Source: Paraburkholderia youngii (GTDB lineage Bacteria; Pseudomonadota; Gammaproteobacteria; Burkholderiales; Burkholderiaceae). From it: a stretch of DNA of 64,000 nucleotides. The stretch spans positions 2,239,089-2,303,088 of the forward strand of contig NZ_JAALDK010000001.1 of assembly GCF_013366925.1 (NCBI RefSeq). The letters run 5' to 3'. The position numbers and the translations under genes are program-made. Every line of letters starts with the position of its first letter. Position 1 is the first letter of the stretch. This document shows, piece by piece, positions 33,834 through 44,480 of the stretch. Below the pieces are notes generated by a model. The model was given only the letters and a program-made list of their open reading frames with translations, did not search any database and was not told the origin of the DNA.

Positions 33834-33896
33834 TTTAATCCGATTAAATCAGGCATTCACGTCGCACGCACCGTTTTATTCTGGTGCGTGCTTTGC
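33834..33896 (+). promoter_or_regulatory. palindrome and leader hairpin upstream of the second SDR gene
   Basis: TTTAATC-C-GATTAAA (33834-33848) is a perfect 15-bp palindrome, AT-rich as operators often are. Then GCACGCACC (33864-33872) pairs with GGTGCGTGC (33883-33891), followed by TTTGCTTTG, a terminator-like hairpin ending 36 nt before the start codon. An attenuator or a second terminator for the upstream gene are both possible. Confidence 0.4.
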
Positions 33897-33931
33897 TTTG
33901 TTTAAGGTTGGTTCGTTTAACGGAGTTGCGG

Positions 33932-34537
33932 ATGAAAAGGATCGTCGTCATCGGTGCCACGGGCACGCTGGGCCACGCCGTCAGCGAGGGGTTGAAGGCG
34001 CGTCACGAAGTGATCGAGGTGGGCGCGACGCGCGGGCAATATCACGTCGACAGCACGGACCCCGCGAGCGTCGAGCGGCTGTTTCGCGACATCGGCAAGG
34101 TGGACGGCGTCGTCACCGCGACCGGCAACGTGCATTTCGGTCCGCTGGCGCAGATGAGCATCGAGCAGTTCTGGGTCGGGCTGCGCGACAAGCTGATGGG
34201 CCAGATCAACGTCGTGTTCGCGGCGCTGCCGTACGTGACCGACGGCGGTTCGTTCACGCTGACGAGCGGCATTCTGGGCGACGAGCCGATCGCGCAGGGC
34301 GCGAGCGCGACGACCGTCAATCTCGCGCTGGAAGGCTTCGTGCGTGGCGCGGCGATCGAACTGCCGCGCGGGCTGCGCATCAACGTCGTGAGTCCGACCG
34401 TGCTGACCGAGTCGATGGAGGCTTATGCGCCGTTCTTTCGCGGCTTCGAACCCGTCAGCGCACAACGCGCTGCGCTTGCTTATCTGCGCAGCGTGGAAGG
34501 CGCGCAGACGGGGCGCGTGTATCGCGTCGGGTATTGA
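33932..34537 (+). CDS. atypical short-chain dehydrogenase, copy 2
   Basis: A 201-residue Rossmann-fold protein: MKRIVVIGATGTLGHAV at the start, NVHFGPLAQMSIEQFWVGL in the middle, SGGSFTLTSG-like DGGSFTLTSGILGDEP, and INVVSPTVLTESMEAY at the end. The YxxxK pair of typical SDRs is replaced by ATTVNLALEGFVRGAAIEL. It is a paralogue of the gene at 17307-17900, with matching motif order and spacing. The ATG at 33932 fits the Rossmann start. It is convergent with the dehydratase gene, separated by 3 nt. Substrate unknown. Confidence 0.8.
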   Translation: MKRIVVIGATGTLGHAVSEGLKARHEVIEVGATRGQYHVDSTDPASVERLFRDIGKVDGVVTATGNVHFGPLAQMSIEQFWVGLRDKLMGQINVVFAALPYVTDGGSFTLTSGILGDEPIAQGASATTVNLALEGFVRGAAIELPRGLRINVVSPTVLTESMEAYAPFFRGFEPVSAQRAALAYLRSVEGAQTGRVYRVGY

Positions 34538-34540
34538 GCG

Positions 34541-36277
<1,737 letters not shown>

Positions 36278-36308
36278 CGTCTACTCCACGATTGACGCCG
36301 ACCACGCG

Positions 36309-37256
36309 TCAGCGCCGCTGTTCTTTCACGCGAGACACGATCTGCGTCGGGCTCACGAATTGTAGTGCGATCAGCACCCAGATCAACGTGATCGCCATAT
36401 AGATCATCGCCATCGCATCGATCGATTGCGGCGCGCGCACGCCGGTCGAAAACACAGCGTAGTACAACGCGACCACCAGCGTTTGCGTGGCAGGACCGGC
36501 CGTAAAGAACGTCAGCTCGAACATGCCGATCGTACGCACCAGCACGAGCAACCCTGCGGCCAGCATACCCGGCACGAGCAGCGGCAGCAGCACGTAACGG
36601 AAGTAGCGGAACGTGTTCGCGCCGAAAATGCGCGCGGCTGCTTCGAGATTCGGATCGATCTGCTCGATGAACGGTGTCATCACCAGAATCACGAATGGCA
36701 GCGCCGGTACGAGGTTCGCAAGAATCACGCCCCATAGCGTGCCGGCAAGGCCGACCTTGTACATCACGGTCGCCATCGGAATGCCGTAGGTGACGGGCGG
36801 CACCATCAGCGGCAGCAGAAAGATCAGCATCGCAAGGCGCTTGCCGCGGAATTGCACGCGCGCGAGCGCATACGCGGCAGGCACGCCGAGCAGCACCGAC
36901 AGCAGCACGACCGCGCCGACCACCTGCACGGTCACCCACAGCACGTTCGCGAGCTGGAAGTCGCTCCACGCCTGTGCATACCAGTGCAGCGTGAAGCCTT
37001 GCGGCAACGCGGTGCCGAACCAGCGCGTCGCGATCGAATTCACCGCGACGGTCGCAATCAGCAGCACGACGTTGATCAGGAAAAACGCCATCACGGCCCA
37101 CACCAGCACCTGCCAGATGCGGCCCGGCAAGTTCGCGCGCTGACGCGCGTGTTGCGCGGGCTCGCGCGCGCCATCGCCCGGCTGCGGCGCCGCGGATGCG
37201 GAAGCGGAGGTGGACGCGGGCCAGTCGGGCTGCGTCGCGCGACGATCGGTCGTCAT
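36309..37256 (-). CDS. ABC transporter permease (second)
   Basis: A 315-residue inner-membrane permease of the binding-protein-dependent transport family. The cytoplasmic EAA loop is clear (LEAAARIFGANTFRYFRYVLLPLL). Six helices follow an unusually long, polar, Ala/Pro-rich N-terminal tail of about 45 residues. The ATG overlaps the stop of the first permease (TGATG at 37254-37258). It works with the permease, ATPase and binding protein upstream. Sequence resembles the spermidine/iron/2-aminoethylphosphonate type of permeases more than the MalG type. Confidence 0.88.
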   Translation of the reverse strand: MTTDRRATQPDWPASTSASASAAPQPGDGAREPAQHARQRANLPGRIWQVLVWAVMAFFLINVVLLIATVAVNSIATRWFGTALPQGFTLHWYAQAWSDFQLANVLWVTVQVVGAVVLLSVLLGVPAAYALARVQFRGKRLAMLIFLLPLMVPPVTYGIPMATVMYKVGLAGTLWGVILANLVPALPFVILVMTPFIEQIDPNLEAAARIFGANTFRYFRYVLLPLLVPGMLAAGLLVLVRTIGMFELTFFTAGPATQTLVVALYYAVFSTGVRAPQSIDAMAMIYMAITLIWVLIALQFVSPTQIVSRVKEQRR

Positions 37257-38143
37257 CAGCCTTTGCCTCCCGTAACGGGACCACGATAGAACCAGCGGCG
37301 CGCGCCGAGCAGCGCTGCGACCACCAGCAGTTGCACGAAGCCCATCACCATCGCGATCGCCGACGCGAGCGAATAGTCGTAGCTCTCGAATGCGGCTTCG
37401 GCCGCGGCAATCGACATCACGCGCGTCGGACCCGCGGGCGCGCCGAGCAGCACCGCCGACGGAAACACCGAGAACGCCTGCACGAACGACAGACACGCGG
37501 CCATCGTGAGTCCCGGCACGAGCAGCGGAAAATAAATGCGGCGAAACTGCTGCCACGGACTCGCGCCGAGCGTCGCCGCCGCGCTCGCGAGCGTCGGGTC
37601 GATGCCGGTCACGTACGAAAGCGTCAACAGAAACGCGAACGGAAAGCCCGACACGATCAGCGACAGCAGCACGCCCGTGAAGTTGTGCGTGAGCCGCACC
37701 TCTTGCGTGTACAGATGCAGCGCCTGCAATGCCTGCGGCAGCCAGCCGTGCGGACCGAAGTACGTGAGCATGCCGTCGGCGATCAGCACGGTGCCGAGCG
37801 TCACCGGAATCACCAGCAGCGTCGTGACGATCTTCTGATAACGCGAGTAGCGGCGCAGTGCGAATGCGACCGGCACCGACACGCCAACGTTGATCAGCGT
37901 GGCCGGCACCGACAGCTTCAGCGTGACGAGAATCGTCGGCCACATCGAGGTGTCGGTGAAGAACGTCAGATAGTTGGCCCATAGGCCGCCGCCGTTCATC
38001 GGCCGGAACGACAGCGCGAGACCGTACGCGAACGGATAGATGAACAGCGCGACGATAAAGAGCAGCGCGGGCGCGACGAGCCAGGCCTTGGCATCGCGCG
38101 GCGCGCGGGGAGTAAGCGGGGGGACGAGCGTCGGCGTGTTCAT
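37256..38143 (-). CDS. ABC transporter permease (first)
   Basis: A 295-residue permease with six hydrophobic segments. The EAA-like loop is SAAATLGASPWQQFRRIYFPLLVPG. The N-terminus is cytoplasmic, with LVAPALLFIVALFIYPFAYG forming the first helix, and SFRPMNGGGLWANYLTFF the first periplasmic loop. The ATG at 38143 overlaps the ATPase stop (38140-38143) as ATGA. It pairs with the permease at 36309-37256 to form the channel. Confidence 0.88.
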   Translation of the reverse strand: MNTPTLVPPLTPRAPRDAKAWLVAPALLFIVALFIYPFAYGLALSFRPMNGGGLWANYLTFFTDTSMWPTILVTLKLSVPATLINVGVSVPVAFALRRYSRYQKIVTTLLVIPVTLGTVLIADGMLTYFGPHGWLPQALQALHLYTQEVRLTHNFTGVLLSLIVSGFPFAFLLTLSYVTGIDPTLASAAATLGASPWQQFRRIYFPLLVPGLTMAACLSFVQAFSVFPSAVLLGAPAGPTRVMSIAAAEAAFESYDYSLASAIAMVMGFVQLLVVAALLGARRWFYRGPVTGGKG

Positions 38144-39219
38144 GCGGCCTCGGCATCGTAGACCAGCACGCACGACGGCCGCACGCGCAGCATGATGCGC
38201 TCGCCCTCCGCGCATTCACCGGTCACGCGCGCCCACACGTCGCCGTACGCGGTCTTCACCCGCAGCAGCGAATCGTGGCCGCCGTATTCGACCGCGTCGA
38301 TCAGCGCCTCGAACGCGTTGTCGGCGCCGGGCTCGGCGCGCTCCATGTCTTCGGGGCGCAGCGCGACGCTCACGCGCTTGCTGTCGAAGCCGGCCATCGC
38401 CGTGCCGATCAGCCGCACACCGTTCGCACTGACCACGACGCCCTCTCCTTGCATGCCCTCCAGCGTGAACTCGGCGACGTTGCGATAGCCCATGAAGCGC
38501 GCGACATGCAGATTGCGCGGCCGCGTATAGACCTCTTTCGGCGTCGCGACCTGCTGCACGACGCCCTCCCTCATCACGACGATGCGATCGGCCATCGAGA
38601 GCGCTTCGTCCTGATCATGCGTCACGTACAGCGTCGCGCGTTCGAGCTGCGTATGGATGCGGCGAATCTCCGCGCGCATTTCGATGCGCAGCTTCGTATC
38701 GAGATTCGATAGCGGCTCGTCCATCAGGATCAGCGGCGGTTCGATCACGATCGCACGCGCGATTGCGACACGCTGCTGCTGGCCACCGGACAATTGGCCG
38801 GGCAGCTTCTGCTCATGCCCTGTCAGTTGCACCAGTTTCAAGGCCTCGCGTGCACGGCGCGCGAGCTCGCTCTTGCCGACGCCGCGCATCTTCAGCCCGA
38901 AGCCGACGTTGTCGAGCACGCTCATGTGCGGGAACAGCGCGTAGTTCTGGAACACCATGCCGAAGCCGCGCTTTTCCGGCGGCAGCACGTCGATGCGGCG
39001 CTCGTCGAGCCAGATGCCGCCGCCGGTGAGCGGCTGCAATCCGGCGATGCAGTTCAGCGCCGTCGATTTGCCACAACCCGACGGTCCCAGCAGCGCGATG
39101 AACTCGCCGCGCCGGATCGTCAGATCGAGACCCTGCAGCGCGGCGATCGCGTGACCTTGCGCGTTCGTGAAACTGCGGCTCACCGAGTCGAGCCGTAACT
39201 GCTCAAAGTGATGCTTCAT
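38140..39219 (-). CDS. ABC transporter ATP-binding protein (PotA/UgpC type)
   Basis: A 359-residue ATPase with Walker A ([11 protein letters not shown], about 43-53), Q-loop [13 protein letters not shown], signature [16 protein letters not shown], Walker [13 protein letters not shown] and the H-loop [10 protein letters not shown], all intact. The last 120 residues form a TOBE-type regulatory domain. It is coupled to the first permease by ATGA and lies 171 nt downstream of the binding protein gene, which may include an RNA-processing site. Confidence 0.92.
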   Translation of the reverse strand: MKHHFEQLRLDSVSRSFTNAQGHAIAALQGLDLTIRRGEFIALLGPSGCGKSTALNCIAGLQPLTGGGIWLDERRIDVLPPEKRGFGMVFQNYALFPHMSVLDNVGFGLKMRGVGKSELARRAREALKLVQLTGHEQKLPGQLSGGQQQRVAIARAIVIEPPLILMDEPLSNLDTKLRIEMRAEIRRIHTQLERATLYVTHDQDEALSMADRIVVMREGVVQQVATPKEVYTRPRNLHVARFMGYRNVAEFTLEGMQGEGVVVSANGVRLIGTAMAGFDSKRVSVALRPEDMERAEPGADNAFEALIDAVEYGGHDSLLRVKTAYGDVWARVTGECAEGERIMLRVRPSCVLVYDAEAA

Positions 39220-39390
39220 ACGGTTTCCTGATCCGCGTGAGACGACGGCTGTCGCAAGTGCCGCGCGTGCGGTGCGCGCGGCGCATCAGGCAGTTAAGCC
39301 GAGGCGCGCGTGGTCGCCGCAAACACGCAGCGCGGCGCTACCTGACGCCGCGCTGCGTTTCGCCTCGTTTTCCGTCGCAACGGTGAAGGC

Positions 39391-40560
39391 CTATCGGGTC
39401 TTCTGCGCGCCGATGTCTGTATCCCACTTCCTGAAGGCCGCGACCATTGCCGCCGCATTCAGCGGTAACGCATGCGGACGATCGCTCAACATCTTCGCGT
39501 ATTCCGGTCGGCCATACTTTTGCAGCACCTCCTGGCTATGCGCGGGCGCCTGTTCGATCGTGACGCCCTTGATCGCCGGGCCCGGGTAGAAGTAGCCGTC
39601 GTCGTAGGTCAATGCTTGCTGCGCGGGCTCCAGCATGAAGTTCATCATCTTGTACAGCACGTCTAGCTTTTCCTTCGGCACGCCCTTCGGAACCACCATG
39701 TAGTGCGCGTCGTTGACCCACGTCATGTTGTCGAATGGCTGTACGCGGAATTCGGCCGGCACGATGCCGAGCGCGCGCGGATTGATGTCCCAGCCGGTCA
39801 CGGTCACGGTCATGTCGCGCGTGCCTTCGCCCAGTTCCTTCATCACCGCCGAGGTGCCGCCCGGATAGTACGGAATGCAGTCGTTCAACTGCTTCAGGTA
39901 CGCCCACGTCTTGTCCCAGCCGTGCACCGGGTCCTGCGGGTCCTTGTCGCCGAGCACATAGGGCAAGCCCATCAGGAACGTGCGGCCAGGACCGGAATTG
40001 GCCGGCCGCGCGTAGATCAGCTTGTCGGGGTGGGCCTTGCACCATTGCAGCAGTTGCTCGGGTGTCTTCGGCGGATCGCTGACCTTGGCCGGGTTGTATT
40101 CGAGCAGCGGACCAGCCGGCATATACGCGACCTCGAGACCGTAGCCCTGCGCCAGATCCTGCATCTTGCGCGGACCCGGCGCGTACTTGTCGAGCACACC
40201 GGGGAACTGCGCCGCGTTATCGGGCAGCAGCTTGATCCACAGGTTCTGTTCGATGCCGGCCGCGAGCGCGTCGGTGCCGGTCAAAACGAGGTCGATGTCG
40301 GAGCGTCCCGCTGCCTGCATCGCCTTGATCTTGCCGGGCAATTGCGGTGACGGAGCGTTCGTGAACGTGATGTTCGCAACGAGATTCGGATTCTTCGCCT
40401 TGAACGCCTCGAAGCCCTTCTGCGTGAGTTGAAGATCGCCGGCCACGTCGACGATGTTGATCGTGACCGGATCGGCCGCGTGCGCGGCAAGAGCGAACGC
40501 CGCACTCGCGGCGATACAGACGGATACCAGCTTGAACGACAGCCTGTGCGAAACAGTCAT
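39391..40560 (-). CDS. ABC transporter extracellular solute-binding protein
   Basis: A 389-residue periplasmic protein of the family 1/POTD-like solute-binding fold. Signal peptide of about 28 residues (SVCIAASAAFALAAHA), then TINIVDVAGDLQLTQKGFEA. Blocks such as YGLEVAYMPAGPLLEYNP, IYARPANSGPGRTFLMGLP and VTGWDINPRALGIVPAEFRV shape the ligand site. It is the first gene of the transporter operon and has its own promoter (40617-40665). The ligand is probably a sugar acid or its lactone, judged only from neighbours. Confidence 0.87.
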   Translation of the reverse strand: MTVSHRLSFKLVSVCIAASAAFALAAHAADPVTINIVDVAGDLQLTQKGFEAFKAKNPNLVANITFTNAPSPQLPGKIKAMQAAGRSDIDLVLTGTDALAAGIEQNLWIKLLPDNAAQFPGVLDKYAPGPRKMQDLAQGYGLEVAYMPAGPLLEYNPAKVSDPPKTPEQLLQWCKAHPDKLIYARPANSGPGRTFLMGLPYVLGDKDPQDPVHGWDKTWAYLKQLNDCIPYYPGGTSAVMKELGEGTRDMTVTVTGWDINPRALGIVPAEFRVQPFDNMTWVNDAHYMVVPKGVPKEKLDVLYKMMNFMLEPAQQALTYDDGYFYPGPAIKGVTIEQAPAHSQEVLQKYGRPEYAKMLSDRPHALPLNAAAMVAAFRKWDTDIGAQKTR

Positions 40561-40616
40561 TGCGTCTCCTCGCTTCTTGGTATGGAAGCCCGCTGGTCGA
40601 TGTGTTGCATGCGGGC

Positions 40617-40665
40617 GGTATCTTTCTACCAAGGGAACATAGCGAAGCGTAACAGCCGATGTCAA
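40617..40665 (-). promoter_or_regulatory. sigma70-type promoter and possible GntR operator of the transporter operon
   Basis: On the minus strand TTGACA (complement of 40660-40665) and TATGTT (complement of 40636-40641) are 18 bp apart, a good sigma70 promoter. Just downstream, GGTA-N6-TACC (40617-40630) is a dyad at the expected start site, where a repressor such as the FCD-type GntR at 45132 could bind. The link with that regulator is inferred. Confidence 0.6.
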
Positions 40666-40793
40666 GCAAATAGTCGAGAGCGCGAGGCCTGGTCAAAAGT
40701 GGCTCGATTGACGTGAAATCCTTGCCGTTCAATGCCTGGTAACGCGAATTAAGGGCAAACCCGAGCGTCCGCAGTGGCTGCAACAGCTGTTGT

Positions 40794-41756
40794 CTAGTTA
40801 GCGGACAACTGCTCACCCCCGCGCACGCCCTGCGTATTGACGAACAGCGAATACAAGCCGTGGCTCGCCGCCATGAACAGACGGCTGCGATGCCGTCCGC
40901 CGAAGCAAACGTTCGCGCAACGCTCCGGTAGTGCGATATGGCCGAGCGGCTCGCCTTGCGCGGTGAAGACGCGCACGCCGTCGAGTTCGTCGGTGCCCAT
41001 GCCCCAGCCGCACCACAGGTTGCCGTGCACGTCCACCCGAAAGCCGTCGGGCGTGCCCGGACCCGCGTCGATCAGCACGCGGTTGTTCGACACCGTCGTG
41101 CCTTTGCCAGTGGCCTCGACATCGAATACGCGGATCTTGCGCGGCTCGCCGCGCGATTGGACCACGTACAGCAGCGACTCGTCCGGCGAAAACGCGAGAC
41201 CGTTCGGGGCGAGCACGTCGTCGATGACCATCGAGACCTCGCCCGACTGCCCGTCGATCCGATACACGCACGGCTTCAGTTCGGACTGCTGCTGCTCGCC
41301 CTCGTAGAAACCTTCGATGCCGAAGGTCGGGTCGGTAAACCAGATCGAGCCGTCCGATTTGACGACCACGTCGTTCGGCGAATTGAAGCGCTTGCCCTGA
41401 TAGCGGTCGGCGAGCACGGTGATCGAGCCGTCGTACTCGGTGCGCGTCACACGCCGCGTCAGGTGCTCGCAACTGACGAGACGCCCTTCGCGATCGCGCG
41501 TATGGCCGTTCGCGTTGTTCGACGATTGACGGAACGTGCTGACCGCGCCCGTCGTTTCGTCCCAGCGCAGGATGCGGTCGTTCGGAATATCGCTCCACAG
41601 CAGATAGCGGCCGTCGCCGAACCACACCGGCCCCTCCGACCAGCGCGTGCCCTGATACAGACATTCGACCGACGCCGATGCGATGATCAACGACTTGAAG
41701 CGCGGATCGAACACACGGATGGAAGGATCGGGATAGCGTCGGCTGTGTTCGGTCAT
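40794..41756 (-). CDS. SMP-30/gluconolactonase-family lactonase
   Basis: A 320-residue six-bladed beta-propeller. Metal ligands expected in SMP-30 enzymes are visible: Glu in RWSEGPVWFGDG, Asn in FNSPNDVVVKSDGS, Asn and Asp in LAPNGLAFSPDESL. Such enzymes open sugar lactones to aldonic acids, which the dehydratase at 34541 would then use. No signal peptide. The ATG at 41756 overlaps the stop of the DHDPS-family gene (41753-41756), so they are co-translated. Confidence 0.88.
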   Translation of the reverse strand: MTEHSRRYPDPSIRVFDPRFKSLIIASASVECLYQGTRWSEGPVWFGDGRYLLWSDIPNDRILRWDETTGAVSTFRQSSNNANGHTRDREGRLVSCEHLTRRVTRTEYDGSITVLADRYQGKRFNSPNDVVVKSDGSIWFTDPTFGIEGFYEGEQQQSELKPCVYRIDGQSGEVSMVIDDVLAPNGLAFSPDESLLYVVQSRGEPRKIRVFDVEATGKGTTVSNNRVLIDAGPGTPDGFRVDVHGNLWCGWGMGTDELDGVRVFTAQGEPLGHIALPERCANVCFGGRHRSRLFMAASHGLYSLFVNTQGVRGGEQLSAN

Positions 41757-42742
41757 GTGCTTGCCTGCGTGTCGGAGCGGTTCGATTGGGTGGGTGCGAA
41801 CTCGCGCTCGAGAGCGAGCAGCGTGCACGCGGTCTGCGCGATCTTCGCATGATGCTCGCGCGGTGTCGAACTGAGCAGCGGCAGCAACGGCCCCATGTCG
41901 GCGAGGCCCGTGAACGTGATCGCGTCGTGCAGCACGCGGATCGGCGAGATGTCGTTACGCAGCGTTTCGAGCGGCATGAACGCATCGTACAAACGCTGGG
42001 CGGTGTCGTTGTCCGCGCTATCGGTGCCATCGGCGCTCCGGCCGCTTTGCACCGCGCGCAGCAACGCCATCACCATGTTCGGCGCGATGCAGCCGCTGCC
42101 GGTCGTCCACGCTGCCAGCCCGAACTCGCGCAGATGCACGAGCGCTGGCCGCTCGCCCATGCCCGATACAATCTTCGCGGCCGGCACGCATTGCAGCAGC
42201 CGGCGCAGATAGGGATCGTCGGCGGGATCGTCGCGCGGGATCGCGTATTTGACCGCGCTCAACGTGCCACGCTCGACGAGCCGCGCGAGCGCATCGACAG
42301 CCACGTAGTTTTCGCTCTTGATATACAAGGTGAGCGGCATGCCGGCCGTGTCGGCGATCCGCGTGAGGCCCGTCTCGACGCCCTCGGACGTAGTAACGCC
42401 GCCGAGCGGCAGCACCATCGCGGTGCGGTAACGCGTCTGCGCGAGGATGCGCGCCTGATCGAGCATCTTGCCGTAGTCGGGACCGAGCGCCGGAATCACG
42501 CGTGTCCCCGGACTCGCGGCTTCGGCGAGCAGGTCCAGTAGCTCGCGGTATTCACTGACCGCGACGTGATAGAGGTTCGCGTTGCCGCCATACAGTAGCG
42601 TGCGTACGCCACCCGCTTCGATATGGCGGATCAGCGCGAGATTGCGAGCAGGGTCGAGCGTGTAGTCGGCGCGGCGCGCGAGCGGCGGCACGGCCATGAC
42701 CGACGCGGCGAACGCGCCGTCGCGCAGCGGAGAATCGTTCAT
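41753..42742 (-). CDS. DHDPS/NAL-family lyase or dehydratase
   Basis: A 329-residue TIM-barrel protein of the dihydrodipicolinate synthase family. The Schiff-base lysine is in LTLYIKSENYVAVD, and the pyruvate-binding loop GGTxE is changed to GGNANLYHVAVSEY. In this family the members beside IlvD/EDD dehydratases act on 2-keto-3-deoxy sugar acids (aldolases or dehydratases). It is coupled to the lactonase and read toward the transporter operon. I expect it to take the dehydratase product further; the exact reaction is open. Confidence 0.8.
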   Translation of the reverse strand: MNDSPLRDGAFAASVMAVPPLARRADYTLDPARNLALIRHIEAGGVRTLLYGGNANLYHVAVSEYRELLDLLAEAASPGTRVIPALGPDYGKMLDQARILAQTRYRTAMVLPLGGVTTSEGVETGLTRIADTAGMPLTLYIKSENYVAVDALARLVERGTLSAVKYAIPRDDPADDPYLRRLLQCVPAAKIVSGMGERPALVHLREFGLAAWTTGSGCIAPNMVMALLRAVQSGRSADGTDSADNDTAQRLYDAFMPLETLRNDISPIRVLHDAITFTGLADMGPLLPLLSSTPREHHAKIAQTACTLLALEREFAPTQSNRSDTQAST

Positions 42743-43214
42743 GATGGTTGACGCGCACACGTGCTGGGCGGAGGTTTCACGGTAGCATCGGCATTACAAT
42801 GTTGTCAAACAACCTGCGGATGGCGATCGCCCCCAAAATGCCGCCGGCGGCGAATTGCCCACGAACCGCTCACGAAATTTCCTTTTGTATAACAATGGAG
42901 CCACAGCCCACATGCAAACCGCGCAGGCGCTTGTTTGGCAAGACCGACGCGACGCGCAAATAACCCGCGTTCCCAACTAATCGAGTAAATGCGATTAATT
43001 CCGAATCACGAAAGAAATAATGCTGTCAATGAAACACATTAAAATGCGGTAGCCGGATGCCGATTAGCCGCATTTCTCGCCCGAGACCCGGGCGGGTTAA
43101 AAATCTATTTCAATCAGCATAATAATAGGCAACACCGCCCTTGCTATCACATGGCTGCTATCGTTTACCCCGCGCAGCAGCAGCGCATTGCTTTCGAGTT
43201 TTTAGTGATAGATT
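42743..43214. other. AT-rich intergenic region before the LuxR-type gene
   Basis: These 472 bases hold no supported gene. Bases 42960-43130 are AT-rich. AAATGCGG (43042-43049) can pair with CCGCATTT (43068-43075), a likely hairpin. A G+C-rich CCCGAGACCCGGGCGGG stretch follows at about 43080. It must hold the divergent promoters of the DHDPS-family gene and of the LuxR-type gene. Confidence 0.4.
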
Positions 43215-44024
43215 ATGCGGACCAAAAGAGCGGACCGAAGTTTGTCTGCCAATAACCGCGAATGGGATGTTTGCGAGCCTGAGAGAGCCAAAAAATTGTC
43301 GCTACACTTTATCGAGCAGATGGCACCGCTACTGGACGCCGCCGATGAGGCGGAATGGTTCGGCGTGATTACGGGCCTCGCCGAAACGTGGGGCTTCGAC
43401 AGGATACTGGTCGCGATGCTGCCGCGGCCCACCATGCGTCTCGAGGACGCTTACCTGCGCAGCACTTACGCGCCGGCATGGCGGCAGACCTATGACGAAC
43501 AGGGCATGGTGCATATCGACCCGACGGTCGCGCACTGCCTGTCACGCTCCGCGCCGCTCATCTGGACGCCAGAGATTTTCGCCACCCCGCCACAGCAAGC
43601 CCTGTACGAGGAAGCCCGCTCGTACGGCTTGGGTGCGGGTGTGACGCTGCCGATTCATGGGCCGAATCAGGAAGCCGGCATGATGTGCTTCGTCAATGAC
43701 GACAAGCCGTCGGACGGGTTCAGGCGCCATGTGAACGCCGCGTTGCCGAATCTCGTGCTGTTGCGCGACCTGGTGATCGACACCAGCAAACAGCATCTGG
43801 ATTCGCATGCGCAGAGCTTGATGCCGAAGCTGACTCCGCGCGAGCGCGAATGTCTGAAATGGACCGCGCGCGGCAAATCCACGTGGGAGATATCCCACAT
43901 CCTGAGTTGCTCGGAAGCCGTGGTGAACTTCCACATGAAAAACATCAGGGCGAAATTCGGCGTGAATTCACGGCGCGCGGCCGCCGTGATCGCGGCCCAG
44001 CTTGGGCTTATTGACCCGGGTTGA
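43215..44024 (+). CDS. braR: LuxR-family quorum-sensing regulator (BraR-like)
   Basis: A 269-residue acyl-homoserine-lactone receptor. The autoinducer-binding domain keeps the key residues: W and Y of YAPAWRQTYDEQG, DP of HIDPTVAHC, W of PLIWTPEIF and G of GLGAGVTLP. The C-terminal LuxR helix-turn-helix runs from LTPRERECLKWTARGKST to NIRAKFGVNSRRAAAV. It converges on an rsaL-like gene with a synthase beyond, the order of the BraI/R locus of Paraburkholderia. The start is uncertain: a TTG some 28 codons later is possible, and the ATG used lacks a good ribosome binding site. Confidence 0.85.
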   Translation: MRTKRADRSLSANNREWDVCEPERAKKLSLHFIEQMAPLLDAADEAEWFGVITGLAETWGFDRILVAMLPRPTMRLEDAYLRSTYAPAWRQTYDEQGMVHIDPTVAHCLSRSAPLIWTPEIFATPPQQALYEEARSYGLGAGVTLPIHGPNQEAGMMCFVNDDKPSDGFRRHVNAALPNLVLLRDLVIDTSKQHLDSHAQSLMPKLTPRERECLKWTARGKSTWEISHILSCSEAVVNFHMKNIRAKFGVNSRRAAAVIAAQLGLIDPG

Positions 44025-44325
44025 GCAGCGCGGCCGCGTCGCGGCTGTACATCACGCGCTCGGCGCGACCAAGATCGGCGTCCGACACGGTTTTCATGAA
44101 GTAAAGGCCAAGCAGGATCGACACCGGCGCCGGGATCTCCGCACCCGACTCGAAGCGGCTCCCGCGCGACTGCGTGACGCCGAAGCGAGCCCAGAAACGA
44201 CGCTGGCTCTCTTTTTTCTTCTTCCGGTAGGCAATGATCAGAACACGATCCACTGCCGAAGAGACCTCCGAGGGACGCGCCTGGAGGTGGGTTTGCGGTT
44301 GCCAGTGATTGTCGAGGAGTTCCAT
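44008..44325 (-). CDS. rsaL: RsaL-like repressor
   Basis: A 105-residue DNA-binding protein in the position typical of RsaL, between the LuxR- and LuxI-type genes and divergent from the synthase. A helix-turn-helix is visible in KKESQRRFWARFGVTQSRGS followed by RFESGAEIPAPVSILLGLYF. RsaL proteins repress the synthase gene to hold signal level steady. Its 3' end overlaps that of the braR-like gene by 17 nt on opposite strands, so transcript collision may add to control. Confidence 0.85.
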   Translation of the reverse strand: MELLDNHWQPQTHLQARPSEVSSAVDRVLIIAYRKKKKESQRRFWARFGVTQSRGSRFESGAEIPAPVSILLGLYFMKTVSDADLGRAERVMYSRDAAALLNPGQ

Positions 44326-44390
44326 TTTGGACCCTTGTAGGTTGGGGGCGGATACGTGTGTGAATTTTGCGATACCCGATAAGCATCCAC

Positions 44391-44410
44391 ACCTATCCAG
44401 GTAGGTAGGT
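44391..44410. promoter_or_regulatory. lux-box-like dyad in the rsaL-braI intergenic region
   Basis: ACCTATCCAGGTAGGTAGGT has the ACCT...AGGT ends of lux boxes. It lies 65 nt before the rsaL start and 70 nt before the synthase start. A second dyad, CCTGC-N7-GCAGT, is at 44440-44456, nearer the synthase, and could be the RsaL site. Confidence 0.55.
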
Positions 44411-44480
44411 GGCGCAAAGATTCAGAATGCATAAGTTTTCCTGCGTATCTGGCAGTACCCGACACGCACAGGAGAACGTC

